Origin: Micromonospora tarensis
GTDB taxonomy: Bacteria > Actinomycetota > Actinomycetes > Mycobacteriales > Micromonosporaceae
Assembly: GCF_016803395.1 (NCBI RefSeq)
Contig: NZ_JAEVHL010000007.1
Span: 23,469 to 87,468, forward strand
DNA length: 64,000 nt
Reading direction: 5' to 3'
Shown: one piece after another, positions 44,264 through 53,919 of the stretch
Numbering within the stretch: the stretch's first letter is position 1
How the letters are laid out: each line of letters opens with the position of its first letter
Program-made: the position numbers and the translations under genes
Notes under the pieces: generated by a model
Told to the model about the DNA's origin: nothing
Databases searched by the model: none
Seen by the model: only the letters and a program-made list of their open reading frames with translations

Positions 44264-45126
44264 CTTGAAGCGTGAATATTCCTTAGATTTTGAGTGGTCG
44301 TGTCGTCTGCCAACCCAGGGTATTGCGTGGTTGGGTAACTGCTGGTCACGCCGCCAGCGAACAGTTGCCCGAACTGCGGCTGGCTACAGGAGGGTCCTGA
44401 TGCAACGGAGGGTGCGTCGGACCTGCTGGGCCGGCGACGATCGGGATGATCCTTCGAGTTTGCGGCACTCCGCCCCTGGGCGAGGCGGTCACTCCGGTGT
44501 CCTGCGGGTGAGGACGGCTGGTTGGTGCGGTGGCTATCCCAGGCCCACTGTTCGTCACCGATACCCCGCCAGTTGCGCTGACGGAAGCGGTGGGCTCCGG
44601 GCGGACGTAGCGCAGGCAAGTGATCGACCCGGCGGGGCCGGCGCAGCATGATCGCGAGAGCTTCCAGGTGCAGGCGGGGGCCGGAGGTAGCTCAGGGCTG
44701 CGGAAGTGTCACCCCTCTGCTGTTGCTTCCGGCCGATGCCCGCAGGTCGCGCAGGCGTTGTCCAGCACTCGTCGACGTACGCTCCGGCGTCGTGCGGTCT
44801 GACACGCGAGGGCAACAGTGAGCAGCGCCGCGCCGGCGAGAAGAATCAATGTGGGCCCCCCGGGGTCTTAGGAAAGGGCAATCGCTGGCGGAGCTTGCCG
44901 ATCAGGTCGGATGTCGTCCTATGCGGCCGTCGGTGCCGAAAAGGATGGCCGGGGAGATCGCTGCAGGCGCCTCGTCGTCGAGATCGACGGCCAGGTCGAG
45001 CAACGCGGCCACGAAACGGCTCAACCAGTCATGGCCACCCGGCCCGGGTTAGCGAGTCTCCCACTGGGTAATGCCAGGCATCCTCCTGCGGGCGTTGCAG
45101 TGGGCAGCGGCGCGTGAGGAGGACAG
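44264..45126. other. Gene-poor stretch after the Z1 gene
   Basis: I find no frame with a ribosome site and recognisable protein content in these 863 bp. Apparent frames on both strands look like GC-bias artefacts. The only clear signal is GAGGAGG at the end, which serves the gene at 45127. Confidence 0.4.
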
Positions 45127-45741
45127 GTGACTGGGCGCAACGAGGACACGGGAGCCGCCTATCGCGTCACCCACGGTGCGGAACGTCGCTGGCAAGCGGT
45201 AGCCGCCGCTGCGGGCCTGCTCGTGGCGCTTCTGAATTTCAGCGCCGCCTTCGGACACTCCGCCCCCGCGCACAGCGGCGAATACGGCCGCGGGTACACG
45301 GAGAACAATGCGAGCGAGTACATACGCGCGGACGGCGTCGACTTCCGCGAGGTGGTGCAGGAGTTGCGCCCGGCAGCGGTGCCGGTTCCGCCAGGCTACT
45401 CGTTTGCCGCTGACGCCGACGAACTCGTTGCTGGGCTTGGAAACGAACCGGCAGTGATACAGGTGACCGCCGTGCGGGGAACGTACGCTGGTTGGGCCGC
45501 GTGCGCCTGGAAAGCGGACTGGCTCACCGCGCAAGCCGCAGGAGACAAACCCCGATCCGCGATGGCCTCGGCGATGCTGCGAGAAGTGCCTCCCTGGCCC
45601 CTCGTCGTACAGACGGACGGGGGCGGTATCCGTCAGCAGTACCGCAAGGTGGCGGAGTCCGCCGAGCGCGAAGACGTGTCGGCCGTGCGTGACGATGTCC
45701 GTGACAACTGCCCAAGGCACTTGATCGGCAAGTCACGCTGA
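45127..45741 (+). CDS. Hypothetical exported or membrane-anchored protein
   Basis: The protein is 204 aa from a GTG with GAGGAGGACAG upstream. A single hydrophobic segment (WQAVAAAAGLLVALLNFSAA) near residues 22-41, preceded by basic residues, suggests a signal anchor. The rest is extracytoplasmic: EYGRGYTENNASEYIRADGV and AACAWKADWLTAQAAGDKPR. It has three cysteines (one in ACAW, one near the end) and no known domain. It has no same-strand neighbour and its role is unknown. Confidence 0.65.
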   Translation: MTGRNEDTGAAYRVTHGAERRWQAVAAAAGLLVALLNFSAAFGHSAPAHSGEYGRGYTENNASEYIRADGVDFREVVQELRPAAVPVPPGYSFAADADELVAGLGNEPAVIQVTAVRGTYAGWAACAWKADWLTAQAAGDKPRSAMASAMLREVPPWPLVVQTDGGGIRQQYRKVAESAEREDVSAVRDDVRDNCPRHLIGKSR

Positions 45742-46012
45742 CTGCGACATCGCCTCGCTGGACACTGACCACCCATCCGCTCGCCAAAGTCAGATGTGCG
45801 TAGGAGAACCAGTCACGTTTCACGTCGCCACTGGGGCAGCTTGACCCGACTGGAGTCGAGGCGAACCTCGATGGCCTCCTTTATCTCAAACTGGCAAACT
45901 CGCGTATTCTCCAGGGTGAGTTCTACCTCCGCGCGCCGGCCGCCGTCGAAGCGCATCACGGACCGTAGCTGAAGAGGGTGGCACTGGCGTCCGCAAATGG
46001 CTCCCCTCTGTG
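45742..46012. other. Short intergenic stretch, possible 47-aa minus-strand frame
   Basis: On the minus strand an ATG at 45956 opens MRFDGGRRAEVELTLENTRV and ends RVKLPQWRRET at 45813. It looks coding in composition but has no ribosome site, so I do not call it a gene. Confidence 0.25.
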
Positions 46013-46420
46013 TCAAGAGGCTGCGGCGAGGGTTGTTCTAGGCTGGGGTGTGGCGGGTCCGGGAAGTGACTTCTCCGAAGAGCCGGCGTGGGGATGCGAG
46101 CTGGTCACGCTGGAGTCAGTAGTCGTCTCCCGTTGTCCTCCCGGACCCGTCGCCGTGGTGTCGTCGATCATCTGTTGGTAGACGATGTCGGACAGGCGTC
46201 GTTTTAGCGTTCGCATCGCCTCCATCGATCTCTTCCCCGCGCGGCCTTCTTGCGGTCGAAGTAGGCGCGGCCGTCGGTGGGGTTGCGGAGCTGGACGGTG
46301 GCCATGATGTGCAGCACCCGGTTGATCTGCCGGTTCCCGGCCCGGGAGAGCCGGGGGCGTACCTGCTCGCCCGAGGACGCATCGATGGGGGCGGTGCCGT
46401 GACCTCGGTTGGTTCAATGG
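46013..46420 (-). mobile_element. IS110-family transposase, C-terminal remnant
   Basis: The minus strand reads GKRSMEAMRTLKRRLSDIVY followed by QQMIDDTTATGPGGQRETTT, the typical C-terminal end of actinobacterial IS110-group transposases. The part before it (AGNRQINRVLHIMATVQLRN with DGRAYFDRK-like residues) is in a different frame, so at least one shift is present. The N-terminal DEDD domain is absent. It is a dead insertion-sequence relic downstream of the helicase-PLD gene. Confidence 0.65.
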
Positions 46421-46500
46421 TGAGGTCGTGTGTGCGCTTCGGCTGACCGACCGCCAAGCCACCCCGATCGTCCGACACTAGATACGGAGTGCGCGAGCCG

Positions 46501-49500
46501 TCAGGACCGGGGCTCTTCCGCTGCGTCAGATGGGCCGGACGCAGCATGAGGGCTGCGGCTGACTGTAGGACGCCGCTGAGATGGTGGAGGCTCGGTCGGT
46601 CTTGTCGCGGCCTGGCCTGCGGCATCTGATTCTGACCGCGAGGGCCGCCGGGTTGACGCTCTCGCTGAGGCGGCCGCGATGGCTGGTTTTGTCCAAGCAC
46701 TTCGTCCGTTGGCGGACCACCGGGGACAGGCATCGGAATAGCATCGCCAATACCAGTCGTCTGAGCGGCGGCGGCGCAGGTCCACCTTTGCGCCACCGCA
46801 CGCGCCGCAGCGCGGCGGCGCGGCGAACTGAGCTCCGTGCTCGTGTTCGAGGAGTTTGCGGGCAAAGTGAGCACCTCGAACGGTGAGCATCACTTCACGC
46901 GTCCAGCTCTGCGACAGTGAGTTGAGACTGCCTAGGAGAACCGTTTCGTCGTCGATGATGACGATCTTTTGGTGCATCATGTTGATCTCCACGACGTTGT
47001 GTAGGACCGCGCGTAGATCGGCCAGGTACTTCTGGTGTTTGGGTTTGCGTTGCAGGGCGTCGCCCGGGTCCCGTACGAACAAGGTCACTTTCACGCCCCT
47101 AGCCGCAGCTTCCGCCAAGACCGGGAGCAGGGACTTGACCCGGTCCGTGGTCCATGGAGCCCAGATCCAGATCGAACGACGCGCGGTTCCCAGGTGGTCA
47201 GCGAATGCTTGATAGAAGCTGCGTTCATCGTGGATGTCGGTGACCCGCACGTGCTGCGCCAATATCTCCGACAGTTCACTGGAGACTGGCCCAAGGAGCG
47301 GACGTTCCGGTCCTGTGACCGTTGAGGGCGTGATGAGTAGGGTCGCTGGTACGGTGCGGGCCCGCTGGTGTCGTAGCAGCGCGGCAACCTGACCCATGGG
47401 GCTACCAGCAGGCGCGGAAAGGACCCGGGTGCGGCTGCCGATCAGGTACAGCCGCGTCTGAGTACGGGTGACCGCGACGTTGAACAGCCGCGTCCCGTCG
47501 CGTTCCCACGTGCTTCCTTGCAATGTAGCCCGGGCTATCCACCGCTTGTCACGGTCGTCTTCGACGAGATCGAACACAACGACCGGGAACTCACGGCCTT
47601 GGAAGCGGTGTGCGGTGCCAACCTCGGTGACGGGCTTCGTCGACCGTTCCTGGTCACGGAGCGCTTCGAGGGTCGCCTCAACCTGGTGCCCGTACGGGGT
47701 GATGACGCCCGTTCGTTCGCCCCGAGCCTGGTGGTAGTCCGCGAGGACCCGGCTCAGGAGAGCCCCGGCCGGCCACCAGCCGCTTACTCGGCCGGCAGGG
47801 CGGACGCGCCCAATGTCATCCAGCTTGTCGGTATCGATCAGCACGATCTCCGGATCGTCTTTGCTGTGGGCACGCACGGTCCGGCCGGGCTTGAGCAACC
47901 CGTCGTACGCGACGGCATTCGCCAAGCCCATGATTGCCGGCCCGAACCTGTGCTGCACGTCCAGCGCGGTGCAACCCGAATGCCCCTGTGCCTGTGACGG
48001 TGTGGTGATGCCGCAGTGCGCGAACACGTCTTTGGTCAACCAGCGCTGGATGTCTGGCCGCTCGGCGCCTCGCACCTCATCGCCCACGATCGCACCGAGT
48101 TGCATGAAGTCGCCGAGGAGGACGGCCGCCTGTCGTGCGCGTGAGACGGCGAGAAGCACCTCAGGGAGATTCGCGGCGCCGACCTCGTCGATCAGGACGA
48201 CGTCGTAGGGGCCATCCATCAACGCCTTGGTGGTTCGAAGCCGGGCAAGGGTCGTCGCGACCACTATCGCCCGGCGAATAATCTCTCCCTCGGCGTCCCG
48301 CCGAAGGCGGTCGAACTGTTCTTGCGCCTTCGCGTGTTCCTGCTCCAGCCGCGAGCGTTCGACCTGGTCGGCGATGGTCTTCGCCCGCAACTGGGCTAAC
48401 TGCGCCGACAGCGACGACAGATGATGCCGGTCGGCGTGCTCCACCATGGCGCGCTGCGCCTCGGTCGGCCTGGCCCTGGCCTCGGCAGCAAGCAGTGCCT
48501 GCTGTGCCCGCGTCAGATGCTCCTCGGCCTGCCTCGCCAGCGCTTGCGCCTGCGCGTGGGCCTGCTGCGCCGCAGCGAGAGCGGCATCACTGGCCTGAAT
48601 GTCCGCACGGCTGCCACCCGCAGTGGCGGTAAGCTGCTCGGTCCGTTGCCGAACCATTGAGCGACGTCGCCTGAGTAACTCCTTGGCTTCCTGTGCCCGT
48701 GGCTCCAGATCCTTGGCCCGCTGGCGAACTTCACTCAATGCCGCGCGATGCTGCTTGATCCTCGGCCGGTCCCGTATCCGTGCGAGGGCACCTCCGCCTT
48801 CCATTCGAGCCAGCTCTGTGTTGATCTGGCTAGCGGAGTGCCGTGCCGTCAGCACCTGGGCGTCGAGATCATCAGTAGCGGCGACGAGATCGAGTAACTC
48901 CTGCCGGAGCCGGTCGATCTCCGCGTATATCGACCGGGCCCCGGCAAGGGCCTGCACACGCCGATCAGCCACGGCCAGCTCATCGTGTAGCCGTACACAG
49001 TCCTGCCGTCGGCCCCGCATCCCAGCCTGAGCCGTCGCCACCGCTTCGGCGAGACGCGGAATCTCCGCCTCCGCGGCCAACAGCCGTTTCGCCTGCCGGT
49101 ACCGCTGCTCATCGAAGTCACCAACCCGCTCCCGCAGGCGGACGAGTTCGTCGCCCGCCTCACGCATCCGTAGCAGTTCGCCCTCAATGACCTGCCGTTG
49201 CTGTTCCAGACCCGCCAACTGTTCCCGCACCAGGTGTGGAAGGCAGATCTCGGGATGCTTGAGCACGTCTGGGTGGTGCGGAGGACCGACCCGGAGCAGG
49301 TCCCCCGGTTGATGACGGGCGCCCACGACACCAAGCAGCGCATTGTCGACGGCGATATTGGTGGCGGACACCAGCAGCACACGCTTGCCCGAGGCCATCA
49401 AGGCGCCGATGGCCTCGGCCAGGACACGTGTCTTCCCCGTGCCTGGCGGCCCCCAAACGAGACGGACACCGGCGCCCAGGCACGACTCGTACGCCTCCTG

Positions 49501-49965
49501 CTGCATCGGGGTGAACCCGGCGACCGGATCCACAACGCGAGGAGCGGTAGCGAGCCTCCCAACAGCAAGATCGTGCGCCAGACCCGCGTCGGTAAGTCCT
49601 GAAAGGCCCTCACGTAGCTTGACGAGCAGGTAAGTAGCCGGTTGCTTGTGTTGCCAGAGATACGCCTCACCAAGATCCACGAATTCGGCGACACGTACCC
49701 GCAACAGCGACCCGTCCAGCACCGCTTCCATGACCGGGTACCCGGCACCCGAACCAGGTTGATTCTTGCCCGCCAAGCGCAGCGACTCGATTTGATCCGG
49801 GTCAGCACGAGATCGCTCCGCACCTCGGACATCAATGGCGTACCAGCCGCGCTGGCCCTCCTGGCGGGCCCGGCCCACGCAGATCAGGCGTTCCGACCGG
49901 GCGCCTGCGGTGCTGCTGATCCAGAAGTCCAGAGCTGTGCAGACCTCATCGCGCCAGTCCGGCAA
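46501..49965 (-). CDS. UPF1-like SF1 helicase fused to a phospholipase D-type nuclease and zinc ribbon
   Basis: The protein is 1154 aa. Residues 160-215 carry RLVWGPPGTGKTRVLAEAIG (Walker A). A long Arg/Glu/Ala-rich coiled coil occupies roughly 260-570. Then come DVVLIDEVGAANLPEVLLAV (motif II) and EVGTAHRFQGREFPVVVFDL and LFNVAVTRTQTRLYLIGSRT (motifs V-VI of SF1). The C-terminus has a PLD half-site MMHQKIVIIDDETVLLGSLN (H-x-K-x(4)-D) and a zinc ribbon CGACGGAKVDLRRR ... CYSDACPRW. One PLD motif implies dimerisation. Helicase-nuclease fusions like this are common in defence islands; this system is not one I can name. Confidence 0.88.
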   Translation of the reverse strand: MPDWRDEVCTALDFWISSTAGARSERLICVGRARQEGQRGWYAIDVRGAERSRADPDQIESLRLAGKNQPGSGAGYPVMEAVLDGSLLRVRVAEFVDLGEAYLWQHKQPATYLLVKLREGLSGLTDAGLAHDLAVGRLATAPRVVDPVAGFTPMQQEAYESCLGAGVRLVWGPPGTGKTRVLAEAIGALMASGKRVLLVSATNIAVDNALLGVVGARHQPGDLLRVGPPHHPDVLKHPEICLPHLVREQLAGLEQQRQVIEGELLRMREAGDELVRLRERVGDFDEQRYRQAKRLLAAEAEIPRLAEAVATAQAGMRGRRQDCVRLHDELAVADRRVQALAGARSIYAEIDRLRQELLDLVAATDDLDAQVLTARHSASQINTELARMEGGGALARIRDRPRIKQHRAALSEVRQRAKDLEPRAQEAKELLRRRRSMVRQRTEQLTATAGGSRADIQASDAALAAAQQAHAQAQALARQAEEHLTRAQQALLAAEARARPTEAQRAMVEHADRHHLSSLSAQLAQLRAKTIADQVERSRLEQEHAKAQEQFDRLRRDAEGEIIRRAIVVATTLARLRTTKALMDGPYDVVLIDEVGAANLPEVLLAVSRARQAAVLLGDFMQLGAIVGDEVRGAERPDIQRWLTKDVFAHCGITTPSQAQGHSGCTALDVQHRFGPAIMGLANAVAYDGLLKPGRTVRAHSKDDPEIVLIDTDKLDDIGRVRPAGRVSGWWPAGALLSRVLADYHQARGERTGVITPYGHQVEATLEALRDQERSTKPVTEVGTAHRFQGREFPVVVFDLVEDDRDKRWIARATLQGSTWERDGTRLFNVAVTRTQTRLYLIGSRTRVLSAPAGSPMGQVAALLRHQRARTVPATLLITPSTVTGPERPLLGPVSSELSEILAQHVRVTDIHDERSFYQAFADHLGTARRSIWIWAPWTTDRVKSLLPVLAEAAARGVKVTLFVRDPGDALQRKPKHQKYLADLRAVLHNVVEINMMHQKIVIIDDETVLLGSLNSLSQSWTREVMLTVRGAHFARKLLEHEHGAQFAAPPRCGACGGAKVDLRRRRSDDWYWRCYSDACPRWSANGRSAWTKPAIAAASARASTRRPSRSESDAAGQAATRPTEPPPSQRRPTVSRSPHAASGPSDAAEEPRS

Positions 49966-50394
49966 GAACGACCCCCTCGCGTCACGCGTTCAAAGGCGAT
50001 GCTACGTTCCGCAACCAGTTGAACACCAGGTTCGACATGGATCGCAAGCCGGTCTTCCCGTCGAGTTCCTGAGCGCGCCTGTCGTGGACGTAGGGCCGGA
50101 ACCAGCTACAGCGAATCCCACCGTTAAAGACGAAGGCGCGGACTGGTCGCTCGCACAGAACAAATACAGGCTGCGCCTGCCGGTAGGTTCGAACGCGAAT
50201 CTAATCCCAGGGCTCTGCCGCAGACGCCATGGCCGCAGTTTGGCAGGGTTCGGGCTGTGGTCCTGCCGGGGCGCAAGACGCAGTGAGCATTGCCACGGTG
50301 CCGCGACACCATCCGGCCATGCGAAGGAATGCGCCCAGAGCGAGCATGCGGAAGCCGACCGGGCTCCGCAGTACCGGTTGAGCAGGACGCGCGT
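49966..50394. other. Upstream region of the helicase-PLD gene
   Basis: No gene is supported in these 429 bp. They contain the promoter side of the minus-strand helicase-PLD gene and merge into the IS630 relic; apparent frames on both strands have no coding features. Confidence 0.35.
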
Positions 50395-50753
50395 CCACGC
50401 CACGCCCGGGTGGGGCACCGATCTACGTCATCCTGGACAACTCGTCCGCCCACAAAGGCCCAAGACCCAGAATTGGCGGCTCGCAACGAGGTCGATTTTG
50501 CTTAACCCGACCTACGCCTCCTGGGCTAAGCCGATCGAGGCCCAGCTCGGGCCGCTCCGCACGTTCGTTATCGCCGGCTCCAACCACCCGAACCACCCGG
50601 CGCTGACCCGAAGGCTGCAGACCTACCTGCGCTGGCGCACCGCCAACGCCCGCCACCCCGTCGTCCTGGCCGCCCAACGCCGAGAACGGACGCACTCGCA
50701 TCCGAAGCGAACGACAACGACGCTGGGGCCAACCCGCCGCCCACGCAGCCTGA
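50395..50753 (+). mobile_element. IS630-family transposase, C-terminal remnant with frameshifts
   Basis: Three frames join into an IS630 DDE end: IYVILDNSSAHKG (the second catalytic D), then NPTYASWAKPIEAQLGPLRT with the final Glu, YLRWRTANARHPVVLAAQRR, and a terminal RRWGQPAAHAA with TGA at 50751-50753. Bases are missing near 50456 (GGCCCAAG) and again near 50700. The N-terminal HTH and first catalytic Asp are gone, so it is inactive. Confidence 0.65.
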
Positions 50754-50777
50754 CCCCAACACCTCAAACGTTCGTGA

Positions 50778-51318
50778 TCACGGCACCAGCGACGGCGCCT
50801 GCACGTCGCGGACCATGCGAATCTCCCGCACGTCGTCCTCGACCTGGTCCGTCCCATCAGCAACGAACCCGTGCTTGCGGTAGAACGCCTGCGCGCGCGG
50901 GTGCGGATCAGCGACCCACAGCACCGCCGACTCCGCGGGGTCGATAACGGCCTGCAACAACACCCGCCCAGCAGCCCTATCGTGATCGGCGGCATGCACG
51001 TAGAGCACATACAGCTGCCTCGCCCACGCCGCCCCTCCAACGGCGGACCCGACATCGCGATCCCGACCAACCCGCCCCTCCCGCTCGGCCACAGCCGCCC
51101 GGTTCTCGCGATAGCGCTTGTCGATCAAAGCAGCAGTCCAGAACCGTTTCCCGAGCAGCCGGGAAACCCGGATCATCCAGCACCGCATCCGACATAAGTC
51201 CTCGGTACGTCTCTTGCCAGCACCGAACATGCACACACGCCATCTGGGCGACGTCATCGACCCGGGCTGGGCGAACAGTCAGCGAGGAACCCACCGCCGA
51301 ACCGTAGGCCGCACCCAC
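50778..51318 (-). pseudogene. GNAT N-acetyltransferase broken by several frameshifts
   Basis: On the minus strand the start reads LTVRPARVDDVAQMACVHVR and CWQETYRGLMSDAVLDD. A change of frame at about 51150 (an extra A in GAAACGG) gives RFWTAALIDKRYRENRAAVA. Two more shifts surround VGIAMSGPPLEG, and the last part is RQLYVLYVHAADHDRAAGRV and AQAFYRKHGFVADG. The order and motifs are those of a GNAT enzyme of about 180 aa. Three indels make it non-functional unless they are sequencing errors. Confidence 0.65.
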
Positions 51319-51595
51319 ATACTCGCCGACCGGCCTCGCGGCGACCGCCCAACCGTCAGCCCGGGCGCCGCGTCACCCAACACCGCAAACGATCTTGGTC
51401 ATGGCACTAGTCGTCGGCCGGAAGGTAGGCGCTCTGTAGGCGTCGTACTCACTGCCATCCTTGCAGGGAGTTAACGGTGTCAACCCCATCCACTCCATCG
51501 CCTCGCTCCCGCCGGTCGCAGTCCGCTAGTCCAGGCGGCCAGCCTCCGGCTCGGCGCAGCCCGTCCGGCAGCCGGTTCGCCGGTGGAGCGGGGCC

Positions 51596-51808
51596 ATGGG
51601 TGCCCTGATTGGCAGCGGCGCGGCGGGCGTCGCTGGCGCTCCATGGCCCGTCGTAGCCTCCGGGGCGGTGCTGGCCGTCGTGATCAGCGTGTTCCCGCAG
51701 GAGTCCAGCGACCGGCTGCAACTCCTTCTTGCGGTGCTCAATCACCTGCGATGGCGATCCGAGTGCCGTGAGCGCAGGCGGTTAGCCAACGCGAAATCCC
51801 CGCGCTGA
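51596..51808 (+). CDS. Small membrane protein
   Basis: The protein is 70 aa from an ATG at 51596 with GGAG eight bases upstream. It has a glycine/alanine-rich hydrophobic helix (AGAPWPVVASGAVLAVVISV) and then FPQESSDRLQLLLAVLNHLR. A different frame upstream from 51477 (a Ser/Pro-rich stretch ending RFAGGAG) could be a missing N-terminal part joined by a one-base shift. The function is unknown; proteins of this look occur on actinobacterial mobile elements. Confidence 0.45.
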   Translation: MGALIGSGAAGVAGAPWPVVASGAVLAVVISVFPQESSDRLQLLLAVLNHLRWRSECRERRRLANAKSPR

Positions 51809-51986
51809 CCTGGCTGCACACCGATCCACCCCCGGCCGACTCAGGTGGTAGCGCGCGTGAGGCCGCTGACGGCGGTGACGAGGGACACCGGACCGTCTGC
51901 CTGCCACAGAGCCGGCTATATCGCGTTCAAGTTGCCCGCATCGAGAGGGCTCTGTTGATGACGGCGGCTCGTGGCAGGATGCGCCC

Positions 51987-52868
51987 GTGCGTCCCCGGCT
52001 GATCCTCCTGTTTGCTGCTGCTCCGTGCGCCGCCTTCCATGTTGTAGGCGTCCTGACGGCCCGTCCGATCTGGCGTTACGCCGAGGTGCTCAGCATCGGT
52101 CTGCTCCTTGCCTGCGCCATGGTCAGCCGATCGGCGGGTTCCCGCTGGGCGCTGGGAGTAGCCCTCGCGGTTCTGCTTGTGGACGCCGTCTTGGCGATCC
52201 CCGCTGCTCGGGACAGCAATGTCTATGGCGGGGCGGTACTCGTGCCCGCCTCGAGCCCTGAGACATCGTCGGCGTTCGAGTCGGGTCTTTCCCTCTGTTG
52301 GCCCACGTTGGCTGCGGTGTTGGTGCTGCTCGTCGTCTGGCGCCGCGGTGGTTGGCATCGCCAAACGGTGGCGCCGGCTGTCGTGGGGGCAGCGCTGGTC
52401 ACCGGGTATGCGGCCGTCCGTATTACTAGTACGTGGCGTGCCGTTGCTGCTGAACCGCCGCGAGCGACCGGCACGCACGTGGCCGATCTCGTGATGGCCA
52501 TGAGCATGGCGGTCCTACCGCCCCTGGTCCTCGGAATTACCGCGCTGACACTCGCCTCGGCGCTCGCCAGCCACCGCCTACGGCTCGCCGCGATCGGCGC
52601 GGCGTTGCTGGCCCTCATGGCGCTGCCACTGATGGACACCTGCATTGCCACCGTCCCGATGCCCCTGTACGTAGGCAGTGACATCGCCGGATTTGCCTGG
52701 GATGCCATCACGCCCACGCTGTCCATGCCGCAACCGATACCGGCGCTCACGGCGGCGGTCGAACTGACCGCGTACCTGCTGCTCGTCGCAGGCAACACCG
52801 GTTCAGCTGGTCCGACGGGTTCGTCATCGGCCGGGTCGGCTGGGCCGCCGTGTCGCCGCGATCTTTGA
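51987..52868 (+). CDS. Multi-pass integral membrane protein
   Basis: The protein is 293 aa from a GTG at 51987. About seven hydrophobic helices are visible, including ILLFAAAPCAAFHVVGVLTA, GVALAVLLVDAVLAIPAARD, LAAVLVLLVVWRRGG, and PLVLGITALTLASALASHRL. No enzymatic motif or transporter signature is recognisable. The C-terminus is a Gly/Ser-rich tail ending in PPCRRDL. It is isolated from other genes and its role is unknown. Confidence 0.7.
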   Translation: MRPRLILLFAAAPCAAFHVVGVLTARPIWRYAEVLSIGLLLACAMVSRSAGSRWALGVALAVLLVDAVLAIPAARDSNVYGGAVLVPASSPETSSAFESGLSLCWPTLAAVLVLLVVWRRGGWHRQTVAPAVVGAALVTGYAAVRITSTWRAVAAEPPRATGTHVADLVMAMSMAVLPPLVLGITALTLASALASHRLRLAAIGAALLALMALPLMDTCIATVPMPLYVGSDIAGFAWDAITPTLSMPQPIPALTAAVELTAYLLLVAGNTGSAGPTGSSSAGSAGPPCRRDL

Positions 52869-53919
52869 GCACGCCCTTCAAGGTGCAGGCAGTTGAATGC
52901 GACGACGGATAGTGAGAGGGGCTGCATCGCTTGCGCGGTTGCTAGAGCAGACGGGATAGACGTCGAAGGCCGAGGTTCTCGACAGGCAAGCAGCCGGCTG
53001 CGGCGTTTCTCAGTGCTATCGGGCGTCGCCAAGCTGCGGGAGCTCCCCGGAAACCGCTGAGGCCGAGGCCACAGCGGTATGTCCACAAGTCCTCCCGGGT
53101 GCTCGCCGCCGAGCTGGCCCGCTGGATGTACCCGGCCTCTGCCGGAGGCGAACCGTCAAGACCGCCTGACGGGCACTCCCACGTCACCGAAGCGTAGGTC
53201 GCGGGGCGACGATGCCTCAACCGCTCGGCGGCCCACCACCTGCCGAGTCTTGCCTGGCGTCTCCTGCACCTTGTTCTCGGCGAGCTGCCGAAGAACCTCT
53301 GCCGTACTTTGCTGGGATTCGGGACCGCGCTCCCGACCGCCGCTACTGAGCCAGGGGCAAGGTGGACGATCACCTCATGTTCCTGGCATTGGGGCAACTA
53401 CGCCAGGAGATGGCGCTCCCGTGCGCCTCGAGCGCTTGACCGATCTGCGCGCGAGCGGCCGAGCCTAGCCGCCCGGCACCCGCTACATCGCTCAACGCCT
53501 GGGTGCCCGTGTAGATCGCGCCGTCTTCCTCGCCTAACTGTAAATGATGAAAGGCCGTGAACGAGGAGGCCGAGCCGGCAGGCCAGCTCCCGTGCAGCCT
53601 AAACGCGGGCCTATCCCCGTCGCTGGCTTCGCCACCGAGAGTTCGACGGCAGACGATCCGAATAACGAAGCCGACACTGGCCCGTGCTATCGCACAGACG
53701 CTGCCGACGGTGGGAGCTTGCGTGCAGATTCTACGGGAGCGAACCGTTCTGCACAAGTATGAAGTAGATCACTACTCATTGCAATTGATCGATACGCTTG
53801 GGCATGAAAAGGTTTCATCTCACCCAGCGCAACTGCGACATTACCGAATGCCAGTGATTGCCTAACTGTCCTTCTAGGCAATAGCGCTGCAATCCCCGTC
53901 CCCGGAGGTTTTGAGCTAG
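52869..53919. other. Long gene-free stretch before the secreted-protein island
   Basis: Over 1 kb lacks any supported gene. A short fragment near 53080-53190 reads KSSRVLAAELARWMYPAS in one frame and could be an old protein relic of unknown family. From about 53750 the base composition becomes noticeably more AT-rich, marking the start of the next island. Confidence 0.4.
53857..53882 (+). terminator. 8-bp hairpin upstream of the ricin-lectin gene
   Basis: ATTGCCTA (53857-53864) pairs perfectly with TAGGCAAT (53875-53882) over a 10-nt loop. It lies 37 bp before the GTG start, so it may be an operator or leader structure rather than a terminator. Confidence 0.35.

Noticed and set aside
44660..44700. 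tRNA-like GGTAGCTCAG after the Z1 operon
   Set aside because: Only the D-arm box is present; no acceptor, anticodon or T arm follows.
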